This document shows positions 56,564 to 64,000 of a stretch of DNA of 64,000 nt, piece after piece. Under the pieces are notes generated by a model. It was not told the DNA's origin. It searched no databases and saw only the letters and a program-made list of their open reading frames with translations. Source of the DNA: Comamonadaceae bacterium. GTDB lineage: Bacteria > Pseudomonadota > Gammaproteobacteria > Burkholderiales > Burkholderiaceae_C. A program made the position numbers and the translations under genes. The DNA lies in assembly GCA_947448735.1 (NCBI GenBank), contig CANFOS010000003.1:1-64000 (forward strand). The letters are read 5' to 3'. Within the stretch, counting starts at the first letter, position 1. Each line of letters starts with the position of its first letter.

Positions 56564-57651
56564 AAAGATTTTTCAAGCGCCGCCAGCATCAGCAGATTTT
56601 CATCCGCCGTGCCAATCGTCAGGCGCAAACAATTGGCGAGCAATGGGTGCATTTTAGAAACGTTTTTCACCAGCACGCCCTGGGCCTTCATGCCCTCGAA
56701 GGTTTGGGCAGCGTTGGGCACCCGCACCAGAATCATATTGGCGTCGCTGTTCCAGCACTTGACGCCTGGCAGCTTGCCCAGCGCTTCTAAAAGCATAGCG
56801 CGTTGCCCAATCAAATCGAGGGCTTGCGCTTTAAACACAGCCTGATTTTCAATCGCGAACAGCGCACATTCGCAATTGAGCACGCTGATGTTGTACGGTG
56901 GCCGGACTTTGTCGATCTCGGCCATCAGGGCTTTCGGGCCCATCATGTAGCCCAGCCGCACGCCCGCCAGGCCGAATTTGCTCAGGGTGCGCATCAGCAG
57001 CACGTGACTGTGCTGGGCGATGCGGTGGACATAACTTTTACTGGCAAATGGCTGGTAAGCCTCGTCCATCACCACCAAACCGCCCTGCTGGCCCACCGCA
57101 TGGATGATGTTTTCAATCGCCCGGTCGTCCCACAAATTGGCGGTGGGGTTGTTGGGGTAGGCCAGGTAAGTGATGGCCGGTTGGTGTTCAGCGATGGCGG
57201 CCAGCATGGCTGCTTCATCAAGCTCAAAGTCAGCCGTCAAAGGCACGCCGATGAACTTCAGACCCTGCAGTTGCGCGCTCATGGCGTACATCACAAACCC
57301 GGGCAGTGGCGACAGGATGCTGGCTCCCGGCACATCACAAGCCAGCGCCAGAAGAGAAATCAACTCGTCCGAGCCATTGCCCAGCATGATGTCAAAGCCA
57401 TCGGGCAGCTGCGCGTAGTCAGCCAGCGCCTTGCGCAAGTCGTTCACCCGGCCGTCGGGGTAGCGGTTCAAGGCCAGCGCGCCCAGCCGTTGCCCCAAAA
57501 GCGCTTGCAGCGCAGCAGGCAAGCGGTGCGGATTTTCCATCGCGTCGAGTTTGACCATGCCAGCCGAGTCTTGCACGGCGTAGGCGTGCATGGACTGGAT
57601 GTCTTGGCGGATGCGGGCGGCGGGGGTAGGGATACGTGTTTCTGTCGTCAT
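56560..57651 (-). CDS. hisC: histidinol-phosphate aminotransferase
   Basis: PLP-dependent aminotransferase of 363 residues. The PLP lysine lies in [20 protein letters not shown], with [20 protein letters not shown] and [15 protein letters not shown] as other family signatures. Its ATG at 57651 overlaps the stop of the upstream PIN toxin gene by four bases, which is unusual for a biosynthetic gene. It is followed by hisB with the same overlap. Confidence 0.95.
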   Translation of the reverse strand: MTTETRIPTPAARIRQDIQSMHAYAVQDSAGMVKLDAMENPHRLPAALQALLGQRLGALALNRYPDGRVNDLRKALADYAQLPDGFDIMLGNGSDELISLLALACDVPGASILSPLPGFVMYAMSAQLQGLKFIGVPLTADFELDEAAMLAAIAEHQPAITYLAYPNNPTANLWDDRAIENIIHAVGQQGGLVVMDEAYQPFASKSYVHRIAQHSHVLLMRTLSKFGLAGVRLGYMMGPKALMAEIDKVRPPYNISVLNCECALFAIENQAVFKAQALDLIGQRAMLLEALGKLPGVKCWNSDANMILVRVPNAAQTFEGMKAQGVLVKNVSKMHPLLANCLRLTIGTADENLLMLAALEKSL

Positions 57652-58097
57652 GTCAAAGTCTCAAATTCAGCAGGCGTCATGAGAAACGGGTTGATCACCT
57701 GCACAGTGTCGTATTGTTGAAGGTGCGGCATGTCCTCGCTGAGCAGGTAGCCACAACCTTGCTGCTGGGCAGAAGACACGATGAGCGCATCCCAGTAGCT
57801 GAGCTTGTATCTGTCTTGCATCAGCCACGCACCGTCAACGGTGTAAGTGTCCAGGTGGGGCGGTTGCCACGCGCGAAGCATGCGAACTTGTGCGCGCACT
57901 TTTTCAAGCGTGACCACCGTTCGGAATTGGGTGATGGCGTTGTTATAAAACTCGTTGAGCACTTGGGTACTGATGCGCCCAGTGCGCCGCGTCCAGCACC
58001 AGGTCAGCCATTCATTGGCGCGGATCTGTTTGTCACTGTCTCGCGCATCCTTGGCATACAGATGCACGCTGGTGTCAACGAAAACCAGCGCGCTCAT
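57648..58097 (-). CDS. VapC-like PIN-domain toxin
   Basis: PIN-domain ribonuclease, 149 residues. The first acidic residue is FVDTSVHLY (Asp8 region), with LNEFYNN and YWDALIVSSAQQQGCGYLLS EDM carrying the other conserved acids. Such toxins cleave tRNA or mRNA when their antitoxin is lost. Its start overlaps the end of the antitoxin gene by 23 bp, the classic order, and its stop overlaps hisC (ATGA), so it is coupled to histidine synthesis. Confidence 0.87.
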   Translation of the reverse strand: MSALVFVDTSVHLYAKDARDSDKQIRANEWLTWCWTRRTGRISTQVLNEFYNNAITQFRTVVTLEKVRAQVRMLRAWQPPHLDTYTVDGAWLMQDRYKLSYWDALIVSSAQQQGCGYLLSEDMPHLQQYDTVQVINPFLMTPAEFETLT

Positions 58098-58311
58098 ACA
58101 TCTCGTCGCGCGTCAAAAAGTTGCCATCGCTTTTGCCCCAAGATTCAAACTTGATGGCCTTGCGCATCACCTGCGCGTAAGCGTCTTCCTGGCGCATCTT
58201 CTCCGACAGAATTTCCCCGACCAGTCGCGACACACTCGAATTGCGCTTGGCCGCCTCGACGCGGGCCCATTCCAGAGCAGACTCTTCGACAGTGATGGTC
58301 ACGTTCTTCAT
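58075..58311 (-). CDS. ribbon-helix-helix-type antitoxin
   Basis: A 78-residue antitoxin-like protein. The N-terminus KNVTITVEESALEWARVEAA with KRNSSVSRLVGEILSE has the beta-strand followed by two helices of ribbon-helix-helix regulators, and the charged C-terminus would bind the toxin. It overlaps the PIN toxin start by 23 bp. The region upstream is AT-rich (58312-58385) and may hold its promoter, so the pair can be transcribed on its own as well as through hisD. Confidence 0.82.
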   Translation of the reverse strand: MKNVTITVEESALEWARVEAAKRNSSVSRLVGEILSEKMRQEDAYAQVMRKAIKFESWGKSDGNFLTRDEMYERAGFR

Positions 58312-58392
58312 GAACCCGATGTTACACTAAATTCGTGCAGCACGAAGTTAGTGTCATATTTTCGCGACTCAAGTTCTTAAAAGTGAGCGCAT

Positions 58393-58683
58393 TCAGAGTT
58401 CGTTTTGCAGGGCTCTTGGCAAAGTCATTGGGGGTTCAACCGTGCGTTTTAGGCTGCCGGGTGACGTCGAGGCAACACCGCGCAAAGGCAAATCAAAACG
58501 CATGACCGACTCGCTCAGTTCGCGCTCAAGCCAGGCCACCCGTTCGGCGTACATGGACGCCAGCGCCGAATGGTGTTCTGCGGCCACATGGTGCTCCAGT
58601 CGTGCAACATTGGCCTCTTGAAGGTACTGCTGCGCTTTTCGAACATGCGCATCTACACGGGTGTGAAAAAGGTCGAACCGCAT
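58393..58683 (-). CDS. small hypothetical protein
   Basis: A 96-residue protein from the ATG at 58683, chosen because AAGGAG lies eight bases upstream. It begins MRFDLFHTRVDAHVRKAQQY and forms a charged, helical, probably coiled-coil N-terminal half (EANVARLEHHVAAEHHSALA ... WLERELSE). No family was recognised. It lies between the maleate-isomerase-like gene and the toxin-antitoxin pair. Confidence 0.55.
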   Translation of the reverse strand: MRFDLFHTRVDAHVRKAQQYLQEANVARLEHHVAAEHHSALASMYAERVAWLERELSESVMRFDLPLRGVASTSPGSLKRTVEPPMTLPRALQNEL

Positions 58684-58840
58684 CCATCGCTCCTTCAAAA
58701 TGCACGACTCCCGTGCATGATCAATTTGAGCAGAACACCTGGTGATCGCCATAAGCTACAGGCCCGTTCGGCCTGGCCTTGTGTCGCAAATCTGGGTAGG
58801 ACAGCAGCGTCTGGCTGCCCCGAACGTCACATTCGCAGCA

Positions 58841-59602
58841 TCACTCAAACACCGCGCCCGCACCCTGAAAACGCGCGGGAAGGCCAAGCAAATCGAGCAT
58901 ATTGCGCACCGTGCAGGCGGCCGTCGACGTGACAGGCATGCCCAGCATGTTTTGGGCTGCTTGCAAGGCTGGCAGGGAGGGCATTTGCACGCAGGCCGAC
59001 AGCACCACGACATCTGCGTTGGCGACGTTCAGGCGTTTGACATCGTTTAACAGTTGCATCGGGTCGCGCCGGCCCACCTCCAGGTTGTCAGGAATTTCAA
59101 AGCAAATGCGGTCAATCACCTCAATGCCTTCGTGTTCGATGTAATCGACCACCATCTGTGTCAGCGGCAACATGTAGGGTGCCATCAGTGAAATCTTTTT
59201 TGCACCCATGGCTTTGAGGCCATGAATCAGCGCGCCCGCCGACGTCATGACCTTGGATGTTGCCCCCGCCTCGGCCACGGCGGCCGCCATGTCGCGCTCG
59301 ACCTCGCGGTGAAAACCGGGGCCTTGGGCCATGATGGCCACCAGGCAGGCCGTAGAGATCACATCCACCCGGGCATCTGCCAGTTCGGCTGCACAGCGCT
59401 GGGTCTGGCTGTTCATGGCCTTGAGCTCTTCCGGCGTGACCTTGTGCATGCGCATGCGGCTGGAATGAAAGGTAAAGCGCTCGGGGGCCAGTTGCTCGCG
59501 CAAGCGCAACATGGCGGGTATTTCAGTCTCCATGGTGGTGTTGGAGCTGGGCACCATCTGGCCAATGCGAATGGGGCGAACGGGAGAAATGCCTGGGTTC
59601 AT
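58841..59602 (-). CDS. maleate isomerase/Asp-Glu racemase-family protein
   Basis: A 253-residue protein of the Asp/Glu racemase superfamily. IRIGQMVPSSNTTMETEIPA at the start is typical of maleate cis-trans isomerases, with the two catalytic cysteines in VISTACLVAIM and VVLSACVQMPSLPALQ. It could isomerise maleate or decarboxylate an arylmalonate. It lies 18 bp after hisD in the his operon although it has no known role in histidine synthesis. Confidence 0.83.
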   Translation of the reverse strand: MNPGISPVRPIRIGQMVPSSNTTMETEIPAMLRLREQLAPERFTFHSSRMRMHKVTPEELKAMNSQTQRCAAELADARVDVISTACLVAIMAQGPGFHREVERDMAAAVAEAGATSKVMTSAGALIHGLKAMGAKKISLMAPYMLPLTQMVVDYIEHEGIEVIDRICFEIPDNLEVGRRDPMQLLNDVKRLNVANADVVVLSACVQMPSLPALQAAQNMLGMPVTSTAACTVRNMLDLLGLPARFQGAGAVFE

Positions 59603-59620
59603 GGGGTGGTTTCCTGACTG

Positions 59621-60937
59621 TTATCGCAGGCGCATCTCGGCGGCGCGTGCGTGCGCCTGCAAGCCCTCGCCGTGAGCCAATTCAGCCGCAATCTTGCCGA
59701 GCACCTGCGCGCCCTGCTCGCTGACTTCAATGATGCTGCTGCGTTTTTGAAAGTCGTACACACCCAGCGGGCTGGAAAAGCGGGCTGTGCCGCTGGTTGG
59801 CAGCACGTGGTTGGGGCCAGCGCAATAGTCGCCAAGACTTTCGCTGGTGTAAGCACCCAGGAAAATGGCACCTGCATGTTTGAGCAGTGGCTCCCACTGA
59901 TGCGGGTCTCGGCTTGAGACTTCCAGGTGCTCTGGCGCGATGCGGTTGCTGATGTCGCAGGCTTCGTTCATGCTGCGCGTCAAGATCAAAGCGCCGCGAT
60001 CGGTCAGTGACTTGGCAATGATGGCGGCTCTGGGCATGGTGGGCAGCAGACGGTTGATGGCTTCTTGCACGGCATCGATATAAGCCGCATCGGGGCACAA
60101 CAAAATGCTTTGCGCCAGCTCGTCGTGCTCGGCCTGGCTGAACAAGTCCATCGCCACCCAGTCGGCAGGCGTGGTGCCGTCGGCCAGTACCAATATTTCG
60201 GACGGCCCGGCAATCATGTCAATGCCGACCATGCCAAACACACGTTTTTTAGCGCTGGCGACATAGGCATTGCCAGGGCCGGTGATTTTGTCGACCTTGG
60301 GCACGGTGGACGTGCCGTAAGCCAATGCAGCGACGGCTTGCGCGCCGCCGATGGTGAAGGCGCGGGTCACGCCAGCGACGTAAGCGGCGGCTAAAACCAG
60401 TGCGTTTTTTTCGCCCTTTGGGGTTGGCACCACCATGATGATTTCGCCCACGCCAGCCACGTGTGCGGGAATGGCATTCATCAACACCGACGACGGATAC
60501 GCGGCCTTGCCGCCCGGCACGTAAATACCCACACGGTCAAGCGGCGTGACTTTTTGGCCTAGGAGCGTGCCGTCTTCGTCGCGGTAGCTCCAGCTTTCGC
60601 CGTTGGCTTTTTTTTGTGCTTCATGGTAGCTGCGCACACGTTTGGAGGCGGCAACGAGTGCCTCGCGCTGGGCCGCAGGGATCGCCTCGAATGCCGCTTT
60701 GAGTTCGGCCTGCGTCAATTCAAGCGCACCCATCGATGGGACATCCAGCCCGTCAAAACGCGCGGTGTAGTCAAGCACCGCCGCATCGCCGCGCATTTGC
60801 ACGTCGGCCAGAATGTCGGCCACCCGCTGCTCTATGGCGGCATCGGTGTCAGCAGACCAGTGCAAACGCGCCTGAAATTCAAGCTCAAACGTGCTTGAAG
60901 CCGTTGAAATTCGGGCGGGAGAAGCTATCAAAGTCAT
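59621..60937 (-). CDS. hisD: histidinol dehydrogenase
   Basis: HisD, 438 residues, NAD-dependent last two steps of histidine synthesis. Family signatures are [40 protein letters not shown] and [17 protein letters not shown], with the catalytic Glu/His near RIAPEHLEV and the zinc-binding His. It follows hisG by nine bases and is followed by the inserted block before hisC. Confidence 0.97.
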   Translation of the reverse strand: MTLIASPARISTASSTFELEFQARLHWSADTDAAIEQRVADILADVQMRGDAAVLDYTARFDGLDVPSMGALELTQAELKAAFEAIPAAQREALVAASKRVRSYHEAQKKANGESWSYRDEDGTLLGQKVTPLDRVGIYVPGGKAAYPSSVLMNAIPAHVAGVGEIIMVVPTPKGEKNALVLAAAYVAGVTRAFTIGGAQAVAALAYGTSTVPKVDKITGPGNAYVASAKKRVFGMVGIDMIAGPSEILVLADGTTPADWVAMDLFSQAEHDELAQSILLCPDAAYIDAVQEAINRLLPTMPRAAIIAKSLTDRGALILTRSMNEACDISNRIAPEHLEVSSRDPHQWEPLLKHAGAIFLGAYTSESLGDYCAGPNHVLPTSGTARFSSPLGVYDFQKRSSIIEVSEQGAQVLGKIAAELAHGEGLQAHARAAEMRLR

Positions 60938-60946
60938 AGCTCTCGC

Positions 60947-61591
60947 TCAATCTTTTTGTTTAACAGCCAAGGCAAACGCATCCATGATCTTGCGAATTGG
61001 CGCCTGCTTTAACTTCAATGCAGTCTGGTTGACGACCAGGTGCGAACTGATGTCCATGATGCGTTCGACTTCTACCAGATGATTGGCCTTCAGGGTGTTG
61101 CCGGTCGATACCAGATCCACAATCGCGTCGGCCAGCCCGGTCAGCGGCGCCAGCTCCATGCTGCCGTAGAGTTTGATCAGGTCAACGTGCACGCCCTTGG
61201 ATGCAAAAAAGTCGCGCGCTATCGCCACATATTTGGTCGCGACGGTCATGCGTGACCCCTGCTTCATGGCGGCCGCATAGTCAAAACTTTCTCGCACCGC
61301 CACACTGATGCGGCACTTGGCGATCTGCAAATCGAGGGGTTGGTATAAGCCCTGTGTCCCTGATTCCAGCAGTGTGTCCTTGCCCACCACACCCATGTCT
61401 GCACCGCCATACTGCACATAGGTTGGCACATCGGTGGCGCGCACCAGCAGCACACGCACGTCGGGCTGGTTGGTGTCCAAAATCAGTTTGCGTGACTTGT
61501 CTGGATCGTCCAGCACCTCAATGCCTGCGCTTTTGAGCAAGGGCAGGATGTCGTCAAAAATTCGACCTTTGGACAGCGCAATCGTGATCAT
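60947..61591 (-). CDS. hisG: ATP phosphoribosyltransferase, short form
   Basis: Short-form HisG, 214 residues, first enzyme of histidine synthesis. [20 protein letters not shown] starts it, with [17 protein letters not shown] and the PRPP loop [20 protein letters not shown]. The short form lacks the regulatory domain and needs HisZ, which is not in this window and is usually found elsewhere in betaproteobacteria. It overlaps the murA stop by four bases. Confidence 0.95.
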   Translation of the reverse strand: MITIALSKGRIFDDILPLLKSAGIEVLDDPDKSRKLILDTNQPDVRVLLVRATDVPTYVQYGGADMGVVGKDTLLESGTQGLYQPLDLQIAKCRISVAVRESFDYAAAMKQGSRMTVATKYVAIARDFFASKGVHVDLIKLYGSMELAPLTGLADAIVDLVSTGNTLKANHLVEVERIMDISSHLVVNQTALKLKQAPIRKIMDAFALAVKQKD

Positions 61592-62862
61592 GTCTTGAGC
61601 CTCTCGATATCGGCGCCAATCCCGCGCAGCTTGGCTTCCATCTGGTCATAGCCCCGGTCCAGATGGTAGATGCGGTCAATCAGGGTTTCACCATCGGCCA
61701 CCAAGCCCGCAATGACCAAGCTGGCCGATGCACGCAAGTCCGTCGCCATCACCGCCGCTCCAGACAATTTTGCAACGCCTTCCATCACGGCGACTTTGCC
61801 TTCGATCTGGATTTTGGCACCCAGGCGCACCATTTCATTGACGTGCATGAAACGGTTTTCAAATATGGTTTCAGTCACTGTCGCCGCCCCATGCGACACC
61901 GCGTTGAGGGCCATGAACTGGGCTTGCATGTCGGTTGCAAAGCCCGGGTATTCGGTGGTGCGAAACGACTGGGCTTTCAATCGGCCCTGCGACTGGATAC
62001 GCATGGCGCCGGCCATCGCGGTCACCGTGGCGCCGGCTTCACGCAGCTTGTCGACCAGCGCATCCTGATGGTCTGCACGACCGTGCAGCAGCGTCACGTC
62101 ACCACCTGTAGCGGCTACGGCGCACAAGAACGTGCCAGTCTCGATCCGGTCAGCCACCACCTGGTGGGTGCAACCGTGCAGGCGCTCGACGCCTTGAATG
62201 CGAATGCGGCGGGTGCCGTGACCCTCAATTTTTGCGCCCATCTTGATGAGCATTTCAGCCAAGTCACCAATCTCGGGTTCTTGCGCGGCGTTTTCCAAGA
62301 TGGTCTCACCTTCGGCCAGGCTGGCTGCCATCAAGAAGTTTTCAGTCCCCGTGACTGTCACCATGTCGGTGGTGATGCTGCAACCCTTCAGTCGCGTTCT
62401 GCCCTTGGGCAGTTTGGCAATCATGTAGCCGTGTTCGACCACAATCTCAGCGCCCATGGCCTGCATGCCTTTGATGTGCTGGTCTACGGGGCGCGAGCCA
62501 ATCGCGCAACCGCCGGGCAGCGACACAGTGGCCTGGCCAAAGCGCGCCAGCAGCGGGCCCAGGGCCAGTACCGAGGCGCGCATGGTTTTAACCAACTCGT
62601 ACGGTGCTTCAGGGGACGCCAAAGCGCCCGCGTTGATGCTGACGGTGCTCGGCACGTCTTTGTTGCGTTCTGCGGTCACACCCATGTTACGAATGAGTTT
62701 GAGCATGGTGGACACGTCCTGCAGACCCGGCACGTTTTCCAAGGTGACCGTCTCAGCCGTCAACAGGGCGGCGCACAGCTCTGGCAGCGCCGCGTTTTTA
62801 GCGCCAGAAATGGTGACCGTGCCGTTGAGCGTCTTGCCGCCTTTGATGAGTAACTTGTCCAT
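61588..62862 (-). CDS. murA: UDP-N-acetylglucosamine 1-carboxyvinyltransferase
   Basis: MurA, 424 residues, first committed step of peptidoglycan synthesis. The EPSP-synthase fold starts [20 protein letters not shown], and the catalytic, fosfomycin-sensitive cysteine is Cys119 in [35 protein letters not shown] is the C-terminal motif. It is coupled to hisG by ATGA and lies just after the bolA-like gene, the usual betaproteobacterial order. Confidence 0.97.
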   Translation of the reverse strand: MDKLLIKGGKTLNGTVTISGAKNAALPELCAALLTAETVTLENVPGLQDVSTMLKLIRNMGVTAERNKDVPSTVSINAGALASPEAPYELVKTMRASVLALGPLLARFGQATVSLPGGCAIGSRPVDQHIKGMQAMGAEIVVEHGYMIAKLPKGRTRLKGCSITTDMVTVTGTENFLMAASLAEGETILENAAQEPEIGDLAEMLIKMGAKIEGHGTRRIRIQGVERLHGCTHQVVADRIETGTFLCAVAATGGDVTLLHGRADHQDALVDKLREAGATVTAMAGAMRIQSQGRLKAQSFRTTEYPGFATDMQAQFMALNAVSHGAATVTETIFENRFMHVNEMVRLGAKIQIEGKVAVMEGVAKLSGAAVMATDLRASASLVIAGLVADGETLIDRIYHLDRGYDQMEAKLRGIGADIERLKT

Positions 62863-62865
62863 GGT

Positions 62866-63111
62866 TCAATGGTTGGAGTTGCTGGCCCACTCAGCGGGGG
62901 TGAAGGTTTTCATCGACAGGGCATGCACCTCGTTGGTCTGGATGCGGCCGCCCAGGGTGGCATAGACTTTTTGGTGGCGCTGAATCAGGCGCTGGCCTTC
63001 AAAGATGCTGGAGACGATGGTGGCATACCAGTGCTGGCCGTCACCGGACAGCTCAATATGCTCGCAGGGCAGGCCACTGGCGATGATGGATTGGAGTTCT
63101 TCGCTGGTCAT
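62866..63111 (-). CDS. BolA/IbaG-family protein
   Basis: An 81-residue BolA-like protein with the pattern CEHIELSGDGQHWYATIVSS and RQHQKVYATLG-like IQRHQKVYATLGGRIQTNEV, where the conserved histidines sit. Relatives (IbaG) bind glutaredoxin and iron-sulfur clusters. It stands three bases before murA on the minus strand, as in many proteobacteria. Confidence 0.9.
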   Translation of the reverse strand: MTSEELQSIIASGLPCEHIELSGDGQHWYATIVSSIFEGQRLIQRHQKVYATLGGRIQTNEVHALSMKTFTPAEWASNSNH

Positions 63112-63115
63112 ATGT

Positions 63116-63871
63116 TTAATGTCTTATTTTGTAGCCCGTGCGCAGCATGTTGATGGCGATGCCGCTGACAAGCGCCAAGGCAGTCGAGACGATGCCCAGG
63201 CTGAGCCAAGGCGACACATCGCTGACACCGAAAAAACCATATCTGAAGCCGTCAATCAGGTAGAAAAACGGGTTCAAGTGGCTGACGGTTTGCCAAAACG
63301 GCGGCAGTGAATGGATCGAGTAAAACACGCCGCTTAAAAACGTCATCGGCATGATGACGAAGTTTTGAAACGCCGCCATCTGGTCGAATTTATCCGACCA
63401 CAAGCCGGCAATCACGCCCAGCGCACCCAGCATGGAGGCACCCAGCATGGCAAACAGCACGATCCACAAGGGGTGAGCAAAGTCAGGCCGGCCAAAGTAA
63501 GCCGTCACAATAAACACGCCCGTACCCACCAGCAAACCACGCGCGACGGCAGCGCCCACATACGCAACAAACCAGTGCCAGTGCGACAGCGGTGTGAGCA
63601 GCAAAAACACCAAGCTGCCCATGATTTTGCTTTGAATCAGTGACGATGAACTGTTGGCGAAAGCGTTTTGCAGCACGCTCATCATCACCAAGCCGGGCAC
63701 CAAAAAGGCGGTGTAATTGACCGTGCCGTAGACCAAAACCCGCCCCTCCAGCACATGGCCAAAAATCAGCATGTACATGACGGCTGTCAGTACCGGAGCG
63801 CCCACGGTTTGAAAGCCAACTTTCCAGAAACGCAAGGTTTCCTTGTAGAGCAGCGTTTGCCAACCCGTCAT
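63116..63871 (-). CDS. ABC-2 type transporter permease
   Basis: A 251-residue membrane protein with about six helices. The ABC-2 pattern is YKETLRFWKVGFQTVGAPVL at the start and FLVPGLVMMSVLQNAFANSS, MTFLSGVFYSIHSLPPFWQT near the loop before the last helices. It pairs with the ATPase whose stop overlaps its start. The substrate is unknown; in this gene neighbourhood the exporter may serve the envelope. Confidence 0.9.
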   Translation of the reverse strand: MTGWQTLLYKETLRFWKVGFQTVGAPVLTAVMYMLIFGHVLEGRVLVYGTVNYTAFLVPGLVMMSVLQNAFANSSSSLIQSKIMGSLVFLLLTPLSHWHWFVAYVGAAVARGLLVGTGVFIVTAYFGRPDFAHPLWIVLFAMLGASMLGALGVIAGLWSDKFDQMAAFQNFVIMPMTFLSGVFYSIHSLPPFWQTVSHLNPFFYLIDGFRYGFFGVSDVSPWLSLGIVSTALALVSGIAINMLRTGYKIRH

Positions 63872-64000
63872 GCTTTGACCCCTGCTTGTCCAGATTTGTC
63901 GGACATGACGTCAAGGAACACGTCTTCCAGATCAGCTTTTCGTATCTCCACGTCTTCAGCCACCAGTCCAGCCTGGCGAATCGCTGCCAGATACTGCTCG
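63868..64000 (-). CDS. ABC transporter ATP-binding protein, C-terminal end
   Basis: The last 43 codons of an ATPase, cut by the right edge: EQYLAAIRQAGLVAEDVEIR, then KADLEDVFLDVMSDKSGQAG. LEDVFL is the C-terminal signature of drug-exporter-type ABC ATPases. Its stop overlaps the permease start by four bases (ATGA), so it is the partner of the permease. The nucleotide-binding motifs lie beyond the window. Confidence 0.85.
   Translation of the reverse strand, partial: EQYLAAIRQAGLVAEDVEIRKADLEDVFLDVMSDKSGQAGVKA

Noticed and set aside
61663..62853. 396-codon open frame antisense to murA
   Set aside because: Shadow of murA codon usage, with Arg/His/Gln-rich composition and no ribosome site.

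Overview
The window reads as chromosomal DNA of a betaproteobacterium in the order Burkholderiales, most likely Comamonadaceae (Polaromonas/Rhodoferax-like). The grounds are the run of core genes (hrcA, nadK, recN, rapZ, mutY, mutM, lolB, ispE, tRNA-Gln, prs, rplY, pth, the his operon followed by tatABC), several stand-alone Bug/TctC-type periplasmic receptors, and short GCTAT...AGCT interspersed repeats that I associate from memory with this family. No database search was possible; product names come from reading the translated proteins and their motifs.

Layout. (1) 1-24.2 kb is an accessory catabolic region. Its left cluster (about 0.5-11.6 kb) sits around a TetR regulator. Leftward it has acyl-CoA dehydrogenase, Bug receptor, citryl-CoA-lyase-like protein and enoyl-CoA hydratase; rightward it has TetR, acyl-CoA synthetase, enoyl-CoA hydratase, an isocitrate lyase/PEP mutase-family lyase and a flavin-reductase-like protein. 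A scar with an RTX-repeat pseudogene and a CoA-transferase fragment (11.66-12.28 kb) separates it from a second, wholly minus-strand cluster (23.3 down to 12.5 kb): enoyl-CoA hydratase, family III CoA-transferase, HMG-CoA-lyase-like protein, acyl-CoA dehydrogenase, LacI regulator, lipocalin-like protein, beta-hydroxyacid dehydrogenase, Bug receptor, amidohydrolase, LDH2-type dehydrogenase and a second Bug receptor. Two near-identical perfect palindromes upstream of this cluster's first and third genes look like the LacI operators. A broken Fic gene and a CAU-anticodon tRNA close the region, and a diverged 3' tRNA fragment with the same anticodon arm lies at 2.17 kb.

(2) 24.5-44.5 kb is housekeeping: hrcA diverges from nadK-recN-rapZ; mutY, a dynamin-like GTPase and mutM follow on the minus strand; then a TPR protein, lolB, ispE, tRNA-Gln, prs, rplY and pth; then ferredoxin, coaD, rsmD and an M16 peptidase pair diverging from ftsY.

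(3) 44.6-49.1 kb is a urease operon transcribed leftward, ureA-(small membrane protein)-ureB-ureC-ureE-ureF-ureG. No ureD is visible.

(4) 50.2-64 kb is a nearly unbroken leftward run: ABC exporter, bolA-like, murA, hisG, hisD, then an inserted block (maleate-isomerase-like protein, a hypothetical and a VapBC-type toxin-antitoxin pair whose toxin stop overlaps the hisC start), hisC, hisB, hisH, hisA, hisF, hisI, hisE, a membrane protein, a HIT protein and tatA-tatB-tatC.

I did not find CRISPR arrays, complete insertion sequences, integrases or phage genes. The best candidates for something undescribed are the two catabolic clusters, whose substrates I cannot name, and the toxin-antitoxin pair coupled to hisC.
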